DNA of 64,000 nt from the NCBI GenBank assembly GCA_046049545.1, contig JBJORF010000003.1, positions 1-64,000 on the forward strand. The letters are read 5' to 3'. The DNA is from Romeriopsis sp046049545 (GTDB lineage Bacteria; Cyanobacteriota; Cyanobacteriia; Leptolyngbyales; Leptolyngbyaceae). The notes beneath the pieces were generated by a model, which searched no databases, was not told the DNA's origin, and was given only the letters and a program-made list of their open reading frames with translations. A program made the translations under genes and the position numbers. The number at the start of each line of letters is the position of its first letter. Position 1 is the first letter of the stretch. Below are positions 16,681 through 24,911 of this stretch, piece by piece.

Positions 16681-17535
16681 ATGTCATCTGGATCGATCTC
16701 AGCTTCGAGTTTGCCGAGCGACGTGCAATTGTTGGTGGTGGATATTGATGGCACGATCGCGGGGCCGTCGAATCAAGTCAGCGATCGAGTGCTGCAAGCG
16801 CTAAAAGCTGTTCAAGCCAAGGGCATTCCTGTTGCCTTGGCAACGGGTCGGATGTATCAATCAGCTCTGCGGTTTCATCAAACGGTGGGTTCAACCTTGC
16901 CCTTGATTGCCTATCAAGGGGCATGGATTCAAGATCCTCGATCGGCGCAGCCGCTGGCGCATACGCCCTTGCCTGCCCACCTTGCGGCGGAATTGCTAGA
17001 CTATTTTGCCCAGCCAGCATTACAGCCCCAGGTGTCGATCCACCTGTATCTGGATGATCAACTCTATGTGCAAGATTTGCTCCCGGAAACTAAGGCTTAT
17101 ACTGATCGGGCCGGAATTCCAGCCACTTATGTTGAAAATCTGAAATCGCTCCTGGCCCGATCGCCTACGAAGCTACTGGCGATGAGTCAAAATACTGACT
17201 TGATTGCGACGGCACTGGCAGATTTGAAAATGCGCTACAGCGGCGATCGGCTGTATCTGACTACTTCGGTTGCCGAATTTCTCGAAGCGACCCATCCCAC
17301 GGTGAATAAAGGCAATGCGGTGAAAACCCTGGCGGCCAGTCTCGGCCTGCAACCGGAGCAAGTGATGGCGATCGGGGATAACTGCAATGATTTAGAGATG
17401 CTGCAAGCCGTCGGCTGGGGGGTGGCGATGGGTGATGCGCCCGCGATGGTCAAAGCCGCAGCCAATTGGGTGGCACCGAATGTTGAAGCGGATGGCGCAG
17501 CCGTGGCGATCGAAACATTTCTATTGGGGAGTTAG
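16681..17535 (+). CDS. Cof-type HAD-IIB phosphatase
   Basis: About 284 residues from ATG 16681 (the frame opens at 16615). HAD motif I is VVDIDGTIAG, motif II ALATGRMYQS, motif III a lysine in HPTVNKGNAVKTL, and motif IV MAIGDNCNDLEML. The large C2B cap between residues 90 and 200 marks subfamily IIB, which removes phosphate from sugar phosphates and cofactor intermediates such as FMN or pyridoxal phosphate. The substrate cannot be told. No operon partner is evident. Confidence 0.9.
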   Translation: MSSGSISASSLPSDVQLLVVDIDGTIAGPSNQVSDRVLQALKAVQAKGIPVALATGRMYQSALRFHQTVGSTLPLIAYQGAWIQDPRSAQPLAHTPLPAHLAAELLDYFAQPALQPQVSIHLYLDDQLYVQDLLPETKAYTDRAGIPATYVENLKSLLARSPTKLLAMSQNTDLIATALADLKMRYSGDRLYLTTSVAEFLEATHPTVNKGNAVKTLAASLGLQPEQVMAIGDNCNDLEMLQAVGWGVAMGDAPAMVKAAANWVAPNVEADGAAVAIETFLLGS

Positions 17536-17549
17536 CCTTTAAAGCAGAA

Positions 17550-17588
17550 AGAACGCCGACGACTGTCCGTGTTTCGTCTCGGCGTTCT
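17550..17588 (+). terminator. Strong stem-loop after the HAD gene
   Basis: AGAACGCCGA pairs with TCGGCGTTCT, with three further inner pairs (GAC/GTC) past a one-base bulge. It begins 14 bases after the HAD stop. There is no T run, so it may be a processing or stabilising structure or the 5' hairpin of a small RNA (see the CTCCTCACAC motif at 17601-17610). Confidence 0.6.
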
Positions 17589-17741
17589 AACTGGTTCGCT
17601 CCTCACACGCCTACTACTATAGTCCAGCGGTTTGCGAATTGTCACTAGTCAGGCGATTAATTTTTCTTATGTATTGTCTAAGTTGATTGGGTTCAAACTT
17701 CCGCATTTATCCGGAAGAAAAAGACACCCTGTTACCCAAGT

Positions 17742-18602
17742 TTAGATTTTTTCGGCCAGTTTTTGGTCAAAAATTGCATCGAGCAAGCAATGCAGCAGCG
17801 TTTTGATTAGTATCACTAAACCTAATCTAAAGGCACTGATGCCTGCGACTTCTGCCAGTGTTGTGGCTCGTTCTAATGATCGAAAGCACTGTTCAACGGT
17901 TTTTGTCGTTTTCACATAAAAATCAACTGGATGGGGCATGGGGTGATCCAAGAGGCGATCGATCATTTGGATAAGTTCCACTAAGATCCGGTAATCCAGG
18001 GGATCCAAGACGTTCGCCTCGACTTCGATCCGTTCGTGGACTGTGGCATTAGCCCGATCGATCCAAGTGTGGGTGCGGGCATAGGCTTGGCAGGCAGGCC
18101 AGAGTGGCAGGATTTGATCGGGACTGGGCGAGACCCTGATCCAAGGCAGTTGCGGCAAGCACCGGGCGGCATGGTGTAGCCATGCCAGAAGCTGGGTCGC
18201 CTCCCATTCCCAGATAATTTGCCCTTTATCCGTACTCCGTATTTCTACTTGTAAGCAAACGGCATGGGGATCCTGGGGCGGTTGCCGGGGTTGAACCAAA
18301 AGCTCAACAATCCGGGCGGCGATCCGATCGCTGGGCTGGCCCAACTTTGCACCAATGCCCAGTGAAATTGCCGAATGGTAATGAACCTTGACATCGGCTG
18401 GGGCCAACTGCAATCGGCTGCCGCGAAACGCTGATAGGACAGCGGCTGTGGCTTGATTGGGGTATTGGGGTGATGAAGTGCTCGCGATCGGCGCGGTATC
18501 AAAAAGATCCCCCCTCAGATAGATGGCCGTATAAAGTCGTACCAGCGAAAATACACGTAGACTGATATCCGTAGGTTCAAGGACAACAACCGTAGTCGTC
18601 AT
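17742..18602 (-). CDS. ArgRS-like protein with DALR-type C-terminus, no catalytic core
   Basis: 286 residues. AGGTGA seven bases before ATG 18602 supports this start. The middle (HSAISLGIGAKLGQPSDRIA) resembles the N-terminal additional domain of arginyl-tRNA synthetase. The C-terminus (LDPLDYRILVELIQMIDRLL ... ISAFRLGLVILIKTLLHCLL) has the helical pattern of a DALR anticodon-binding domain. No HIGH or KMSKS motif and no Rossmann fold of a class I synthetase is seen, so it cannot aminoacylate alone. A tRNA-binding or regulatory role is an inference. The gene is divergent from a Crp regulator. Confidence 0.6.
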   Translation of the reverse strand: MTTTVVVLEPTDISLRVFSLVRLYTAIYLRGDLFDTAPIASTSSPQYPNQATAAVLSAFRGSRLQLAPADVKVHYHSAISLGIGAKLGQPSDRIAARIVELLVQPRQPPQDPHAVCLQVEIRSTDKGQIIWEWEATQLLAWLHHAARCLPQLPWIRVSPSPDQILPLWPACQAYARTHTWIDRANATVHERIEVEANVLDPLDYRILVELIQMIDRLLDHPMPHPVDFYVKTTKTVEQCFRSLERATTLAEVAGISAFRLGLVILIKTLLHCLLDAIFDQKLAEKI

Positions 18603-18689
18603 ATAAAGTTCACCTAAAATTTCGGTTGACAACTACACTTCCCCCTTGGAAAGATCTGCCACCTGTGGTTAAATTGGTCACAGTAGGGA

Positions 18690-18745
18690 AAGCAAGCGGA
18701 AGCACTTGCGCTATGTCGCAAACATCTTGCTTGAAAGGCTTCCGC
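18690..18745. other. Candidate structured RNA with competing stems
   Basis: GCGGAAGC (18696-18703) pairs with GCTTCCGC (18738-18745) and encloses TTGCG/CGCAA (18706-18710 with 18717-18721). AAGCAAG (18690-18696) can instead pair with CTTGCTT (18726-18732). The alternatives share base 18696, so they exclude one another in part, as in leader-type switches. Transcription here is not shown. Confidence 0.4.
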
Positions 18746-18830
18746 GAGTCAAGCACAGCAGTTGAATATCCGTATTCGCTGTCACTGCAAGCTATTTTGC
18801 TACCTCCTTGCTTGTCTACGTGATATACGC

Positions 18831-18847
18831 AATTGTCCTTGACAATT
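18831..18847. promoter_or_regulatory. Perfect inverted repeat upstream of the Crp-family gene
   Basis: AATTGTC and GACAATT are separated by CTT, 65 bases before the regulator start. The symmetry and location suit a dimeric regulator operator, perhaps autoregulation, but it does not match the usual Crp or NtcA half-sites. Confidence 0.4.
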
Positions 18848-18912
18848 TTGTCTGATCCATTGGCTCAGTTCAGGCGTTTCCTCGTTGTTTCATTAGTCAC
18901 CACAGCACTTCT

Positions 18913-19650
18913 ATGTATCCAGCATCAGACGCCCAAGATAACGCTCGTCCGTTTTTAACCTGGCAGCGGATTATTGATTGGGCCCAGGAACACTATCGCT
19001 GCCGTACGTTCAATAAAGATGAAAAGATTCCGGCGCGGCCCGGGCTGTTGTATCTTGTGCAACGCGGCTCCGTGCGCCTGGTGGGTACGGCACAGGTGAA
19101 TGCGAACGCGAGTTCGCGGGTGGCGCGGATTGCCCCGGAAGAGGCGTTTTTGGGGTTTGTGGGTGCGGGTCAGCCGTTTGAGATTGTGGCGCAGTCGCCG
19201 TTTACGCTCCAGAGCTATGCCCATGTGGATCAGACTTCCGTGGTCTGGATGTATTGGAATGATCTCGATAACTGGCCGCATTTCCGCCGAGAAGTGCTCG
19301 ATGCGTTCCGCTATCAGCATCAGCGGAAGCTGCTGTGGCTGAGTACGTTGGGGCAGCGGCGGACGATCGATCGGCTGTTGGGTTTCTTGACCCTGCTGAT
19401 TGAAGAGTATGGTGAGCCGACGGAAGATGGCTATTGCCTGCCCTTCCCGTTGACTCATGCGCAGATTGGTAGCGCGATCGGTTCGACTCGCGTAACCGTC
19501 ACCCGTTTGATGGGTAAGTTGCGCCAGAAGGGGCTGATTCGGACGCAGGGCGATAACTTACTCTGCCTGCCGACGGCGATGATTGATAAGCGCCGATCGA
19601 CGGATTTGCCGCCCGTGAGTGATGAAGAAATCATTGCGAATGCTTCCTAG
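18913..19650 (+). CDS. Crp/Fnr-family transcription regulator
   Basis: 245 residues. The N-terminal 130 residues are a cyclic-nucleotide-binding-like beta roll (GLLYLVQRGSVRLVG ... APEEAFLGFVG). They lack the full phosphate-binding cassette of cAMP receptors, so the ligand is open. A long dimer helix (LDAFRYQHQRKLLWLSTL) leads to the winged HTH with recognition-helix region FPLTHAQIGSAIGSTRVTVT and RLMGKLRQKGLI, very close in wording to NtcA. It is probably a NtcA/Crp relative, not NtcA itself, because the N-terminal half differs. A perfect palindrome lies upstream. Confidence 0.87.
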   Translation: MYPASDAQDNARPFLTWQRIIDWAQEHYRCRTFNKDEKIPARPGLLYLVQRGSVRLVGTAQVNANASSRVARIAPEEAFLGFVGAGQPFEIVAQSPFTLQSYAHVDQTSVVWMYWNDLDNWPHFRREVLDAFRYQHQRKLLWLSTLGQRRTIDRLLGFLTLLIEEYGEPTEDGYCLPFPLTHAQIGSAIGSTRVTVTRLMGKLRQKGLIRTQGDNLLCLPTAMIDKRRSTDLPPVSDEEIIANAS

Positions 19651-19679
19651 ATTTCGCGGCTGAGCGATCGCGCTATCCT

Positions 19680-19700
19680 GCCCGCGAATGAATTGCGGGC
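19680..19700. repeat. Recurrent palindromic hairpin
   Basis: GCCCGC-GAATGAATT-GCGGGC, nearly identical to the hairpin at 10338-10362. Here it lies between the convergent Crp-family and ftsX genes and may serve as a terminator or belong to a dispersed repeat family. Confidence 0.7.
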
Positions 19701-19784
19701 TAGTGGATGGAAGTCTCTCCAAGACTGTGATGAGTCAGTTTTGGAGAGATTTTTAGTTGGAGGTCTTTTGCTTGGATTTTTTGC

Positions 19785-20684
19785 TTAGGCTTTGACCGAT
19801 CGGACGGCCAGAATACTGCCGATCGTGCCGATTAGTGTGCCACAACTGATTAGGATCAGCGGCAGCATGAGCTGTTGTTGGAAGTTGGTGGCGTTGGCGA
19901 TCGTTAGAGCTTGGATCAGTTCGGATTGATCTTTCAGCAGATTGACCAGGCTCTTTTGCAGCAATTGGATCAGGAGCCAAGCTAGCCAAGCGCCGATGCC
20001 GCCGAACAGCAGACCCTGGAACAGAAATGGTAGATAAATCCAAGCGCGGGTCGCCCCGACTAGACGCATGATCTCCAGTTCGTCACTGCGGGCGAGGGCG
20101 ATCAGGCGAATTGTCGTGGTGATCACGGCGATCGCGCTGACGGTGAGAAAGCTCGTGATCGCCAGACCCGTCATCCGCAAACCTTGATTCAGTTGGGCGA
20201 TGCGTTGCACCGCTTCAGAGACGTACTGAACGGAATTAATCCCTTTGATTTTGCGGAGTTTGTCGGCGAGGGGGGCGACGGATTGGGAATTGGTGGCTTT
20301 GATCCGGAGTTCATCGACGAGGGGATTGCCGCCGAGATTTTTCAGGGAGTCTTGGAGATTTTCGCTGCCGAGATCTTTCAGGAGCCGCTGCCAGGCTTCT
20401 TCCTTGGTCAGGGCTTCAACGGCGGCAACTTCGGGGAAGGCTTGGACGACGGGTTTGAGGGTTTGGCTATCGACCCCGGTATCGAGGTAGACCGAGACTT
20501 CAAGTTGATTGCCGAATTGGTTCATCAAGCCTTCAATTTGCCAGGAGGCTTGGAGACTGCTGCCCATCAGGAACAGCAAGACCGTGACCGTGCTAATCGC
20601 TGCCCAGTTCATCCAGCCGCCCCGCCGAAAACTCAGCCAAGTTTCCCGCAGTAGATAATCAATTTTGGTCAACGATCGCAGCAT
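19785..20684 (-). CDS. ftsX: Cell division ABC-transporter permease-like protein FtsX
   Basis: 299 residues from ATG 20684, which has AGGAG upstream; the longer frame to 20786 adds unrelated residues. Topology is FtsX-like: helix 1 (WAAISTVTVLLFLMGSSL), a periplasmic loop of about 120 residues (VSVYLDTGVDSQTLKPVVQ ... NSVQYVSEA), then three helices including SFLTVSAIAVITTTIRLIAL and LFGGIGAWLAWLLIQLL. SDELEIMRLVGATRAWIYLPF is the diagnostic coupling motif. With FtsE it links ATP hydrolysis to activation of wall amidases at division. ftsE is not adjacent. Confidence 0.93.
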   Translation of the reverse strand: MLRSLTKIDYLLRETWLSFRRGGWMNWAAISTVTVLLFLMGSSLQASWQIEGLMNQFGNQLEVSVYLDTGVDSQTLKPVVQAFPEVAAVEALTKEEAWQRLLKDLGSENLQDSLKNLGGNPLVDELRIKATNSQSVAPLADKLRKIKGINSVQYVSEAVQRIAQLNQGLRMTGLAITSFLTVSAIAVITTTIRLIALARSDELEIMRLVGATRAWIYLPFLFQGLLFGGIGAWLAWLLIQLLQKSLVNLLKDQSELIQALTIANATNFQQQLMLPLILISCGTLIGTIGSILAVRSVKA

Positions 20685-20839
20685 GACGTTCAGCACTCCT
20701 GTTGGTTCGTCTCTCCTTACCCCGCGCCCATTATGCCTGAGACTGTTCGAGGATGAGCGTTGTTCGCTAAGATAGTTTAAGCGCACATTCCGTCAACCTA
20801 CATATTCCACGTACCCACTTTTCATTAACCCTAAGATTC

Positions 20840-21406
20840 ATGGCCACCAGTTCCATCTTCGTCGAAAAGAAAAAACTCAAAAAGCCGCCCCTTAATGTCT
20901 ATGAGCTGGGTGACAAAATGCTGCGTCAACCCGCGAAGCGTGTCACCAAAATCGATGACGAACTGCGCGAAACGGCCCGCAAGATGCTGCAAACCATGTA
21001 CAGCCAGGATGGCATCGGGCTAGCGGCTCCGCAGGTGGGGATCAATAAGCAGCTAGTTGTCGTGGATTGTGAGTTGGAAGACGCAGAGGCACGGCCCTAT
21101 ATTCTGATCAATCCCGAAATCAAGAAATTCGGTGCGGTGCTGGCGAAGGATCAAGAAGGCTGTCTGAGTGTGCCGGGGGTGTTTGCCGATGTGACGCGGC
21201 CCGATGCGATCGAAGTGGTTTACAAAGATGAGTTTGGGCGGCAGCAGAAGTTGCAGGCCGATGGCTTGTTGTCGCGGGTGATTCAGCATGAAATCGATCA
21301 CCTGAATGGCGTGATGTTCGTCGATCGGGTCGATAACCGGATTGCCCTCAACAGCGATCTCGCCAAGCATGGTTTCAATCCGAAGACCGTACAGCCTCTT
21401 GTCTAG
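20840..21406 (+). CDS. def: Peptide deformylase
   Basis: 188 residues. It removes the formyl group from nascent N-termini. All three motifs are present: GIGLAAPQVG, EGCLSVPG with the metal-binding cysteine, and QHEIDHLNG with two metal-binding histidines. An N-terminal extension of about 15 basic residues precedes the usual PDF start. The gene appears monocistronic; ftsX is divergent upstream. Confidence 0.96.
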   Translation: MATSSIFVEKKKLKKPPLNVYELGDKMLRQPAKRVTKIDDELRETARKMLQTMYSQDGIGLAAPQVGINKQLVVVDCELEDAEARPYILINPEIKKFGAVLAKDQEGCLSVPGVFADVTRPDAIEVVYKDEFGRQQKLQADGLLSRVIQHEIDHLNGVMFVDRVDNRIALNSDLAKHGFNPKTVQPLV

Positions 21407-21497
21407 GTGACGGGTTTAGGTGGTGATGGATTTAGACTAGGACTGTCTGCACTGAAGCAATTTTTAGCATTAACTTTTTTCTGGAGTAGTTTGTCCC

Positions 21498-21698
21498 ATG
21501 ATGACCCCGAAGAGTGGCCTGTTTCTGGCGATCGCTTGTATCTGTGGCGTAGCGGCAGTGGGCAGTGTGTTTGAGATTACGTCAGGACAGCCGGACTTTG
21601 GGATGACAGCAACGATCGCGATTTTGGCGGCGAGTGTGCCCGTTGGCATTACGGCCTTTGTGGTGGCAGTGAAAGATGCCAAGGCGAACATGCCCTAA
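21498..21698 (+). CDS. Small two-helix membrane protein coupled to the FHA-PrsW gene
   Basis: 66 residues. Two hydrophobic segments (GLFLAIACICGVAAVGSVF and MTATIAILAASVPVGITAFVV) flank a short loop, and the tail is charged. No family is recognised. Its stop overlaps the start of the next gene as TAATG at 21696-21700, so the two are translationally coupled and their products may act together in the membrane. Confidence 0.75.
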   Translation: MMTPKSGLFLAIACICGVAAVGSVFEITSGQPDFGMTATIAILAASVPVGITAFVVAVKDAKANMP

Positions 21699-22981
21699 TG
21701 GAACCGATGGGGACGGCCCGACTCTGCGCCCTGAATGGTGATCGGGGCATTCAACCGGATCAGCTAGATCTGGATCAGGCGGCGCTGGTCTGGACAATCG
21801 GGCGGGATCTCGATTGCGATATTGTGATCGACTCCCACGACTATGGAATGGTTTCCCGCCAGCATGTCTCCCTGCATTACGAAGCTGGTGATTGGTGGCT
21901 GACGGATTGTGGCAGTGCCAATGGGACTTATCTCAATCACCAATTACGCACCGCCGCCGATCGCCCGCAGCGATTAGTAACGGGCGATCGAATCATGTTG
22001 GGGCAGAATGGGCCGATCTTTCAGTTTGAAAGTGCTGCGATCGCGCCGCCTGTCCTTCCCCGGCCTGCGTCCGCCCTGACCATGACGCAACTGTTCCCGA
22101 TTTTTTCTTCGGGCTTGAATCTCTCGCAAAAAGCCTATCTGTTGCCGGGGGCGATCACTGTCACCTTTGTCGTGGCGCTGTTCATGGCGATCGATCGACC
22201 ACTGTTGTTTAATCTGTTGCTGGCGATTTTGTTGGCGATCGGGGCCTACTTCTGGATTTATCGGCTCTGTGGCAAACGGAAGCCCGTGATCCTGTTAGTG
22301 GCGACGGCGATCGTCATGATGCTGTTGCTGCAAAGTCCGGTGCTGCAACTGTTTATTTGGTTCTTTCGGGGGGTGTTGCCAGGGAATCTGGCGGCCCCTT
22401 CGAGCAGCCTGTATCGCCCTATTCAAATGTTTTTTGGGGCGGGGCTGATGGAGGAACTGCTGAAAATGCTGCCTTTAGTGCTGGTGCTGAGTCTGACGCA
22501 AACCCTGAAGCCCGCTACGAAAAGTCGCTGGGGGATTGTCGAGCCGCTGGATGGGATTTTGCTGGGGGCGGCTTCGGCGATCGGCTTTACGCTGCTGGAA
22601 ACCCTGGGGCAATATGTGCCCGCGATTGTCCAGGACACACAACTGCAAGCGGGTCTCGAACTCAGCCAGTTACGCGGATTGCAGCTGCTCATTCCCCGGT
22701 TACTCGGGGCGATTTCGGGCCACATTGCCTACAGTGGCTACTTTGGCTATTTCATTGGGTTGGCAATGCTGCGGCCCAGTCATCGCTGGTCGATTCTAGC
22801 GATCGGATATCTGACTGCGGCGACCTTGCACGCCCTCTGGAACACCATGGGCGGCGTGAGTCCGTTGCTATTGGCAAGCGTCGGTATGATTTCCTACGCT
22901 TGCCTGACCGCCGCGATCGTCAAAGCCCGATCGCTCTCCCCCGATCGGCATCAGAATTTTGCGACTCGATTGGGCGATTGA
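21698..22981 (+). CDS. FHA domain fused to a PrsW-type intramembrane protease
   Basis: 427 residues. Residues about 25-105 are a forkhead-associated domain, the phosphothreonine reader: WTIGRDLDCDIVI, VSRQHVSLHYE and DCGSANGTYLN. The rest has about eight to nine hydrophobic helices. PrsW family motifs are visible: MEELLKMLP (E-E-x-x-K), an internal glutamate/histidine context GAISGHIAYSGYFGYF, and LHALWNT (H-x-x-x-N). PrsW cleaves anti-sigma factor RsiW in Bacillus; the substrate here is unknown. The FHA part suggests control by Ser/Thr kinases. It is coupled to the upstream small protein and overlaps the convergent DUF3747 gene by about 31 bases. Confidence 0.85.
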   Translation: MEPMGTARLCALNGDRGIQPDQLDLDQAALVWTIGRDLDCDIVIDSHDYGMVSRQHVSLHYEAGDWWLTDCGSANGTYLNHQLRTAADRPQRLVTGDRIMLGQNGPIFQFESAAIAPPVLPRPASALTMTQLFPIFSSGLNLSQKAYLLPGAITVTFVVALFMAIDRPLLFNLLLAILLAIGAYFWIYRLCGKRKPVILLVATAIVMMLLLQSPVLQLFIWFFRGVLPGNLAAPSSSLYRPIQMFFGAGLMEELLKMLPLVLVLSLTQTLKPATKSRWGIVEPLDGILLGAASAIGFTLLETLGQYVPAIVQDTQLQAGLELSQLRGLQLLIPRLLGAISGHIAYSGYFGYFIGLAMLRPSHRWSILAIGYLTAATLHALWNTMGGVSPLLLASVGMISYACLTAAIVKARSLSPDRHQNFATRLGD

Positions 22982-23583
22982 GGTGCGATCGGCTTGCTTG
23001 CTGCGAAGGCTGCTAGGGGGTGATCATGGGTGAAATAAAAATGTCCTAGGGGTTCGCCCAGATAGGTGCGCTGGGTCATGCGCCAACCGGGATTGAGGTG
23101 AATCTTAGCGAAGCCTTCGCGCCAGCCACCGACATGACCAATCCGTAGTTTAGGGGCTTTGCGATTATTGGTTGCGATGCCGACCAAGAGTAGATCACCG
23201 TCTTGCTTTTCCACCTGCAAACTGTAACGCCAGCCCAAATCCTGGTTGCCCAGGCGAATTGAATAGCCGTTGCTATCGGTGCTGCGGCCACAGATGCCCG
23301 TAAAGTCAAAGTTACTCAGTAGTGGCTCAATCGCGATCGCCCCATCCGCTACTGTGCCCTTGGCGATCGTCGGTAATTCCTCCCAACAGGGCTGTTCGCG
23401 ATCCAGTTGCTGAACCACGAGTAGTTGGTGTAACCCTTCGTTGTAGGGAGCCGCGATCGCAATGATCCGATCGTTGGGAATTGCCATATCACTGAAGAGA
23501 CCAGCGCTGGCGGGTCTGACATTGGAGCCTGTGACGGCAACAAAACTTGTAATAATTGTCACTAAACCAGAAAACTTCATCAT
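22951..23583 (-). CDS. DUF3747 family exported protein
   Basis: About 210 residues from ATG 23583 (the frame opens at 23640). The N-terminus MMKFSGLVTIITSFVAVTG is a signal peptide. The mature domain shows the DUF3747 pattern: LHQLLVVQQLDREQPCWEEL, FTGICGRSTDSNGYSIRLG, QDLGWRYSLQVE and LLLVGIATN. Two cysteines may form a disulphide. DUF3747 is common in cyanobacteria, often in surface or S-layer-like proteins, with no assigned activity. The 3' end overlaps the convergent FHA-PrsW gene. Confidence 0.85.
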   Translation of the reverse strand: MMKFSGLVTIITSFVAVTGSNVRPASAGLFSDMAIPNDRIIAIAAPYNEGLHQLLVVQQLDREQPCWEELPTIAKGTVADGAIAIEPLLSNFDFTGICGRSTDSNGYSIRLGNQDLGWRYSLQVEKQDGDLLLVGIATNNRKAPKLRIGHVGGWREGFAKIHLNPGWRMTQRTYLGEPLGHFYFTHDHPLAAFAASKPIAPQSPNRVAKF

Positions 23584-24147
23584 GGGGGAATGATCCGATA
23601 AACAACAGCGGTGATGGCGATGCAGCGCTGACGGAGTCAAACCAAATTACTTGAAATGCTTGATCTCAAGTGCATTCACTGTAGATTCACTTAGGTAGTG
23701 TGACAAACAATGCCGATAGCCAAATCAGTAAAAACACTTATTAATTCGATCGTCTTACCGATAGCTTCCCGATCGCCCTTGGAGCAGCGCCGGTACTCTG
23801 GAGCTAATTCAATCAATTATCAATAGTTGATTGGTGCAGGACACAATCATACCCAGTCTGAATGCCATAAAAAAGGAGGGCTTTTGCATTGCTGCGACAG
23901 CCCACCCACCGATCCTCTAGAGAGGAGAACACTGATAGATACTCTAAAATTATTGCGATTATTTGTCAATAGATTGATCGGGTTTGGATGGTTCAGGGGA
24001 TTGGCGATCGGTGGGTATGAAGAATTCCTTGCATCTGGTCAATCGTGGCGGCGCGGGTCAGGTATGATGCAATCCAGTAGGCGTTTGCGTCGCACTGGCT
24101 GCGAACCGCGTTTAGCCTGCATTGTTTTTCCATTGTTTTCATCTGTC
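23584..24147. other. Long non-coding stretch upstream of upp
   Basis: The reading frame of upp stays open through most of this stretch, but the translated part resembles nothing. It includes a run AAAAAAGGAGGGCTTTT near 23868, the palindrome CCTCTAGAGAGG near 23921 and, near 24076-24120, a self-complementary AGGCGTTTGCG... GCGTTTAGCCT segment that may be a repeat hairpin. No gene or RNA is recognised. Confidence 0.4.
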
Positions 24148-24798
24148 ATGACCTTACAGCTGCGCGTCTATGTTCCGCCCCATCCGCTCATTAAGCATTG
24201 GCTTGGTGTGGCACGGGATGTGGGTACCCCTTCGGCGCTGTTTCGGACGGCGATGACGGAGCTAGGGCGGTGGCTGACCTATGAGGCGATCCGAGAGTGG
24301 TTGCCGACGATGGAAACGACGATCGAGACCCCGCTTGCCCCCTGTCAGGCGACGTTCATTAATCCGGAAGTGCCAGTCGTGGTGGTGCCGATTTTGCGGG
24401 CGGGTTTGTCTTTGCTGGATGGGGCCCAGGGCTTGCTGCCGTTGGCTTCGATCTACCATCTGGGGGTAGTGCGTGATGAAGCGACCTTGCAACCCAGTTG
24501 CTATTTGAATAAATTGCCTGCCCAGATGGTCCCGGAAACCCGCGTGCTGATTACTGATCCGATGTTGGCGACGGGTGGCTCGATGGTGGTAGCCCTGGAC
24601 GAGGTGATCAAGCGCGGCATTGATCCGGCCAACATTCGGGTGGTGTCGGTGGTGGCGGCCCCGCCCGCGCTGCAATTGCTGAGCAGCCGTTATCCCAGCC
24701 TGAATGTCTACACTGCCATGATTGATGAGGGGTTGAACGAACAGGGCTACATCGTGCCAGGGCTGGGCGATGCGGGCGATCGGACCTATGGTACCTAG
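24148..24798 (+). CDS. upp: Uracil phosphoribosyltransferase
   Basis: 216 residues. It makes UMP from uracil and PRPP in pyrimidine salvage. The PRPP loop is in LITDPMLATGGSMVVAL; the uracil-binding C-terminus is YIVPGLGDAGDRTYGT; VVVVPILRAGLSLLDG is also typical. The ATG at 24148 gives the normal N-terminus (MTLQLRVYVPPHPLIKHWL); the long upstream extension of the frame is not family sequence. Its stop codon lies within the first unit of a 14-base tandem repeat. Confidence 0.95.
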   Translation: MTLQLRVYVPPHPLIKHWLGVARDVGTPSALFRTAMTELGRWLTYEAIREWLPTMETTIETPLAPCQATFINPEVPVVVVPILRAGLSLLDGAQGLLPLASIYHLGVVRDEATLQPSCYLNKLPAQMVPETRVLITDPMLATGGSMVVALDEVIKRGIDPANIRVVSVVAAPPALQLLSSRYPSLNVYTAMIDEGLNEQGYIVPGLGDAGDRTYGT

Positions 24799-24830
24799 GC
24801 GGTGCTTCCTAGGCGGTGCTTCCTAGGCGG
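24794..24830. repeat. 14-base tandem repeat over the upp stop
   Basis: CCTAGGCGGTGCTT at 24794-24807 and 24808-24821, then CCTAGGCGG at 24822-24830. The first unit contains the TAG stop. Confidence 0.9.
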
Positions 24831-24911
24831 CACCGATGGCGCGTAGCCGTGGATTGCGAGTACAGTAGAATTACATCTGTTCCCTTATTGATTTTTACGT
24901 AACATAAGCCC

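Larger units (their letters stand above)
18603..18912. other. Divergent intergenic region with RNA-like structure and a palindrome
   Basis: This 310-base gap separates the ArgRS-like gene from the Crp-family gene. It holds paired segments between 18690 and 18745 that can form alternative stems, and the perfect palindrome AATTGTC-CTT-GACAATT at 18831-18847. No coding sequence is convincing. Confidence 0.6.
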
